DNA of 8,935 bases from assembly GCA_937892695.1 (NCBI GenBank), contig CALBJK010000122.1:1-8935 (forward strand). Reading direction: 5' to 3'. Below are positions 6,334 to 8,935 of the stretch, piece after piece. This DNA comes from an uncultured Prevotella sp. GTDB taxonomy: Bacteria > Bacteroidota > Bacteroidia > Bacteroidales > Bacteroidaceae. The notes below the pieces were generated by a model that searched no databases, was not told the origin of the DNA, and saw only the letters and a list, made by a program, of their open reading frames with translations. Position 1 is the stretch's first letter. Each line of letters begins with the position of its first letter. Position numbers and translations under genes: made by a program.

Positions 6334-7020
6334 ATGAGGAAGTTGGTTTTGCTGCTGTCGGCTCTATTGCTGACGGTAGCAGGGGTGTCGACCAAAATAA
6401 AGTCCGGCCAGACTACATTATTGAAAGGAAAGAATATCGCAGTGTTCGGTGACAGCTATGCGCGCAACCATCACGAACCGGTCTCCAATACGTGGCATTA
6501 CAAATTTGCCAAAAAGTACGGGATGCACTATTTCAACTATGGCATTAACGGCAACTGTGTGGCTCTTGACCGTGCTCAATACGGAAAAGCCATGTATCAT
6601 CGTTACGGCGAAATGAGAGATTCGATTGACTATCTCGTCATCATTGCCGGCCATAATGATGCCAGTCTGCTCGACAACATCGGCATAGACTGCTACCGTG
6701 ACAAGGCCGACAAACTTTGCAGGGGACTGAAAACGAAGTGGCCTAAGGCGCAGATAGTGTGGTTCACGCCGTGGAGAGTGAAGGGGTTCCGTGGCGGGAA
6801 CTTTGAACAGGTGGTGAAGGCTACCAAGAAAGTGTGCTGCAAATACGGCATACCGGTATTCGACTCCGCCCGCGACTATACTATAAAGTCGGACAACGAC
6901 AAATTTCGTGAGCTGTATTTCCAGAACCAAGGTCACGGCGACAGGGCGCATCTTAATGCCAAGGGGCACGACCTTTTTGAGCCGGTGGCCGAGCGGTTTC
7001 TGCTTCGGGTATTCAAATAA
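6334..7020 (+). CDS. Exported SGNH/GDSL-type hydrolase
   Basis: 228 residues. A hydrophobic N-terminus (MRKLVLLLSALLLTVAGVS) looks like a signal peptide with an indistinct cleavage site near residue 19. The SGNH blocks are in order: GDSYA at 39-43 (nucleophile S41), NYGINGN at 68-74 (oxyanion glycine), GHND at 106-109 (N108), and DRAHLNAKGH at 203-212 (D203 and H206 of the Asp-x-x-His pair). The family includes esterases, lipases and carbohydrate deacetylases; the specific substrate is unknown. Given the other secreted esterases nearby, a role in removing acyl groups from polysaccharides is plausible but inferred. The start is backed by AAAGGA 11 bases upstream and by the promoter at 6244-6274. 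The patatin gene follows 45 bp later and is probably cotranscribed. Confidence 0.88.
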   Translation: MRKLVLLLSALLLTVAGVSTKIKSGQTTLLKGKNIAVFGDSYARNHHEPVSNTWHYKFAKKYGMHYFNYGINGNCVALDRAQYGKAMYHRYGEMRDSIDYLVIIAGHNDASLLDNIGIDCYRDKADKLCRGLKTKWPKAQIVWFTPWRVKGFRGGNFEQVVKATKKVCCKYGIPVFDSARDYTIKSDNDKFRELYFQNQGHGDRAHLNAKGHDLFEPVAERFLLRVFK

Positions 7021-7053
7021 ACCGGATAACAGACTGACGTTTAAGGATAAAAC

Positions 7054-7062
7054 ATGTTCTGA
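7054..7062 (+). other. Start-stop mini-ORF (ATG TTC TGA) ahead of patatin gene
   Basis: AAGGA at 7043-7047 lies 6 bases before an ATG at 7054, ideal spacing, but this ATG is followed by TTC and then TGA. It is in the same frame as the patatin start at 7066, whose own distance to AAGGA is 18 bases. It may be a remnant of an earlier start or a regulatory mini-ORF. Confidence 0.45.
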
Positions 7063-7065
7063 TTT

Positions 7066-8010
7066 ATGTCAAAGAAGAAAAAAGTGGCTCTGGTACTGTC
7101 TTGTGGCGGTGCACGCGGCTATGCCCATGTGGGGGCGATAAGCGAGTTGGAACGTCAGGGCTTTGAAGTAAGTTCTGTGGCCGGAAGCTCCATCGGGGCT
7201 TTGGTCGGCGGTATGTATGCTGCCGGGAAGCTCGAGGAAGTAATCAAATGGGCGTGTTCGCTCGACCGCAAAGACGTGCTCTCGCTTGCCGACTGGTCGA
7301 TAGGCATGAACCATATAGTGAAAGGCGACAAGGTGATGGATGCTCTCAAGCGCATCGTCCCCGATGTGAATATTGAGGATTTGCCGATACCGTTCAGAGC
7401 CGTTTCGGCCGACGTGAAAAGCCACGAAGAGGTTGTGTTCGACCACGGTAGCCTCTATGAAGCCATAAGGGCATCTATTTCCATACCCATGTTTTTCAAG
7501 CCTGTCACGATTGACGGAAGGATGCTCATCGACGGAGGTGTGGTAAGCCCGCTTCCTCTCGACAAGGTTGTAAGGACACGTGGCGACCTGCTTGTGGCCG
7601 TGAACGTGAGTGCGCCACGCGACATGGACTTTGAAAACCTGCACGAACAGGCCGAATTGCGCCACCGCCACGACTCGGGCGTGCTGCAACGTCTGCTTCC
7701 TCCGGCTCCTTCGGCTGGCAGCAACTATTTCTCCTTGCTGGCCAATACTTACCAGATGATGATTGAGGCCAATACCGATCAGGCTCTCCGGCTGTCGCCA
7801 CCGGACATAATCGCCAATATTCCGATGAACCGTTTCGGCGCGTTCGACTATGACAAGGCCGAGAGGATTTGCCGTTTCGGACAGCACAAAATGGAAGAAG
7901 CCATTGCGGCCTATCACTCCGGACAGGCTCACAATGGCTTCTTTGCCAAGCTGAAGAACATGTTCGACAGCTTTTTAGAAAACCGCGTCGGCATAGCCGT
8001 TCTCGCTTAG
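7066..8010 (+). CDS. Patatin-like phospholipase (RssA/NTE-type)
   Basis: 314 residues, no signal peptide, expected in the cytoplasm or at the inner membrane face. The patatin domain has the oxyanion motif GGARGYAH at 14-21, the GxSxG elbow GSSIG at 40-44 (catalytic S42), and the DGG motif at 156-158 (catalytic D156), completing the Ser-Asp dyad. Patatin domains hydrolyse acyl chains from phospholipids and related lipids. The region after about 190 is less conserved, holding a short His/Arg-rich stretch and a C-terminal helical tail. The start at 7066 is the first in-frame ATG after the in-frame TGA at 7060-7062; the only Shine-Dalgarno-like site upstream fits the mini-ORF better. It follows the SGNH gene by 45 bp in a likely operon and converges with a small minus-strand gene 59 bp downstream. 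Confidence 0.92.
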   Translation: MSKKKKVALVLSCGGARGYAHVGAISELERQGFEVSSVAGSSIGALVGGMYAAGKLEEVIKWACSLDRKDVLSLADWSIGMNHIVKGDKVMDALKRIVPDVNIEDLPIPFRAVSADVKSHEEVVFDHGSLYEAIRASISIPMFFKPVTIDGRMLIDGGVVSPLPLDKVVRTRGDLLVAVNVSAPRDMDFENLHEQAELRHRHDSGVLQRLLPPAPSAGSNYFSLLANTYQMMIEANTDQALRLSPPDIIANIPMNRFGAFDYDKAERICRFGQHKMEEAIAAYHSGQAHNGFFAKLKNMFDSFLENRVGIAVLA

Positions 8011-8048
8011 GGCGTAGAACACGGCCTAGGCTCCATGAACGTCGGAGA

Positions 8049-8067
8049 TGGAAGCTTGCTTCTTCCA
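8049..8067. terminator. Possible terminator between convergent genes
   Basis: TGGAAG (8049-8054) pairs with CTTCCA (8062-8067) around a 7-nt loop, in the 59-bp gap between the patatin stop and the stop of the gene on the other strand. The stem is short and no real T-tract follows, so this is only a position-based candidate. A wider pairing, GGCGTAG (8011-8017) with CTACGCC (8087-8093), surrounds it and runs into the end of the minus-strand gene. Confidence 0.25.
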
Positions 8068-8069
8068 CC

Positions 8070-8321
8070 TTAATTATATAGTACTTCTACGCCACGTGTT
8101 TTCATGTCGTTAGGTACGATTTTCCACATCAGTGCCATGCTTTGCCCGGTCTTGTGAACCAGAAGCGTAGACGTCCCCCGGTCGCAGTCGGGAAACTTCT
8201 CGTTTATCGCGCGGCTTATGTCCGAAACCAGAAGGCTGTAGTGCTCGTGGTCGGCAGTATGCTCCATTATCGTGTGTGGGTCGTCCACTCCCATTGGTGC
8301 GTTCTGGCTGTTCTCTTTCAT
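8070..8321 (-). CDS. Small hypothetical protein (83 aa)
   Basis: I do not recognise this protein. It has 83 residues, is polar and acidic in its first half (a His/Asp/Glu-rich stretch at about 13-27), and has no signal peptide, membrane segment or cysteine cluster; it has a single Cys at position 46. The core around LLVSDISRAINEKFPDC and the ending GVEVLYN look like a small folded domain. The codons resemble those of the neighbouring genes, which supports its being real. The ATG at 8321 is the first Met after an in-frame TAA ten codons upstream. No clear promoter or Shine-Dalgarno is seen. It lies 151 bp downstream of the WYL regulator gene on the same strand and could be cotranscribed with it. 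A role cannot be stated. Confidence 0.55.
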   Translation of the reverse strand: MKENSQNAPMGVDDPHTIMEHTADHEHYSLLVSDISRAINEKFPDCDRGTSTLLVHKTGQSMALMWKIVPNDMKTRGVEVLYN

Positions 8322-8347
8322 GTCGGCTATCTGTGCAGTAGCTGTCA

Positions 8348-8452
8348 GTTACAGATTGGCTGCGATGAAAACGAGGATTTTAGTTGTAATTTGAGTTGAT
8401 GGTAATAAGGAATACGGCTTGTTTTGTATGATAATTGTTTGGTTACAGATTG
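8348..8452. repeat. 11-bp direct repeat between the WYL and small genes
   Basis: GTTACAGATTG occurs at 8348-8358 and 8442-8452, start to start 94 bp apart, at the two ends of the 151-bp gap. It may be a regulator half-site or the trace of a small duplication; the match does not extend beyond 11 bp. Confidence 0.45.
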
Positions 8453-8472
8453 AGTCGTGGCTGGTTGCCGCT

Positions 8473-8935
8473 TCACTGAAGGCTTTCGGCGAACTTGTCC
8501 ATTTTCTTTATGCAGTCTCTAAGATAATGCTTGAATTCGTCGTCGCCGAGTACAGTGATGTCATTTGACAGTCCGAGCACGAAGCGTCCTATGCCGAGAA
8601 ACGAGGCCACTTCAGTTTCGAAAGTCCAGTGACCGTTTTCTTCTTGGCTTGTCATGCCGCTTTCTGATGCCGGATACTCTTCTGTCAGCAGGTTGTGGGA
8701 GAGCTGTCCTAACCGTAGACTGACGTGGTGACGCTCTTCTCCGCTGAACATGAACATGTCAGTGAACACTTGTTTGTGCTGGTCTTCGCAAATCCAAGGC
8801 ACATCGATAATCTCTACATTGCCCATGCGCGAAATCTTAAAAGTCTTGTTGGTGTGGGTCTTTATCTCGTGGCAACGTATGTCGCGGTTGTCATTCATCA
8901 GGAAGAAAGGCTCTACTATCCGGTCGCTCACCGTC
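8473..8935 (-). CDS. WYL-domain transcriptional regulator, 5' end outside window
   Basis: C-terminal 153 residues of a longer protein. The frame is open to the right edge, and the GTG at 8931 is preceded by an in-frame ACG, so it is probably an internal codon. The fragment begins within the WYL domain: RIVEPFFL, then DIRCHEI in the position of the WYL tripeptide strand, then KTFKISRMGNVEII, which matches the family's R-x-F-[RK]-[LI]-x-R-[IM] strand. The rest resembles the WCX extension: VSLRLGQLSHNLLTEEYP, then HWTFETEV, then RFVLGLSNDITVLG, and a C-terminal helix. Full-length members have an N-terminal helix-turn-helix and total about 300-350 residues. WYL domains bind ligands such as nucleic acids to control transcription. 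Its target is unknown; the small gene downstream is a candidate partner. Confidence 0.8.
   Translation of the reverse strand, partial: TVSDRIVEPFFLMNDNRDIRCHEIKTHTNKTFKISRMGNVEIIDVPWICEDQHKQVFTDMFMFSGEERHHVSLRLGQLSHNLLTEEYPASESGMTSQEENGHWTFETEVASFLGIGRFVLGLSNDITVLGDDEFKHYLRDCIKKMDKFAESLQ

Noticed and set aside
7069..7932. 287-codon open frame on the minus strand
   Set aside because: It is antisense to the patatin gene, which has complete catalytic motifs. The reverse frame is open because of the codon bias of the sense gene.
8929..8931. GTG at 8931 as the start of the WYL-domain protein
   Set aside because: The frame stays open to the window edge and the visible part begins in the middle of the WYL domain, so this is most likely an internal valine codon.

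Overview
The window looks like Bacteroidales chromosome (Bacteroides/Prevotella-type). The evidence is the set of secreted carbohydrate-active enzymes, promoters of the Bacteroidetes form (TTTG, about 19-20 bp, then TAnnTTTG), and starts preceded by A-rich leaders or an AAAGGAT-type site rather than a strong Shine-Dalgarno. No rRNA, tRNA, CRISPR array, transposase or SusC/SusD gene is visible.

Left part, minus strand (1-4860). Reading leftward there are two gene pairs. The first is a secreted sialate O-acetylesterase-type (SASA) esterase (4860-3439) followed 15 bp later by a zinc-ribbon NUDIX hydrolase (3423-2887). After a 330-bp regulatory gap comes the second pair: a secreted GH30 enzyme (2556-928), closest in motifs to endo-beta-1,6-galactanase-like members, followed 39 bp later by a GH35 beta-galactosidase (888 to beyond the left edge). 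GH30 plus GH35 suggests breakdown of galactose-rich plant glycans such as type II arabinogalactan side chains, with the endo-enzyme cutting and the exo-enzyme removing galactose. The substrate is inferred.

Middle and right, plus strand (4944-8010). A secreted alpha/beta-hydrolase esterase (4944-5768) is transcribed divergently from the SASA gene across 83 bp in which two opposed promoters overlap. A 565-bp intergenic region follows, with a perfect 14-bp inverted repeat and a four-unit, 22-bp-period array of palindromes. A clear promoter then leads into an SGNH/GDSL hydrolase (6334-7020) and a patatin-like phospholipase (7066-8010). A three-codon start-stop ORF lies just before the patatin start.

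Right edge, minus strand. The C-terminal part of a WYL-domain transcription regulator (8935-8473, cut by the window end) is followed by a small unknown gene (8321-8070), which converges on the patatin gene.

Taken together the window is a carbohydrate and ester degradation neighbourhood: two glycosidases and three secreted esterases that could remove acyl groups and sugars from plant polysaccharides in the periplasm or at the cell surface. Housekeeping-type NUDIX, patatin and WYL genes are interleaved. I did not recognise a new defence or mobile system. The least explained item is the 22-bp palindromic array at 6025-6111.
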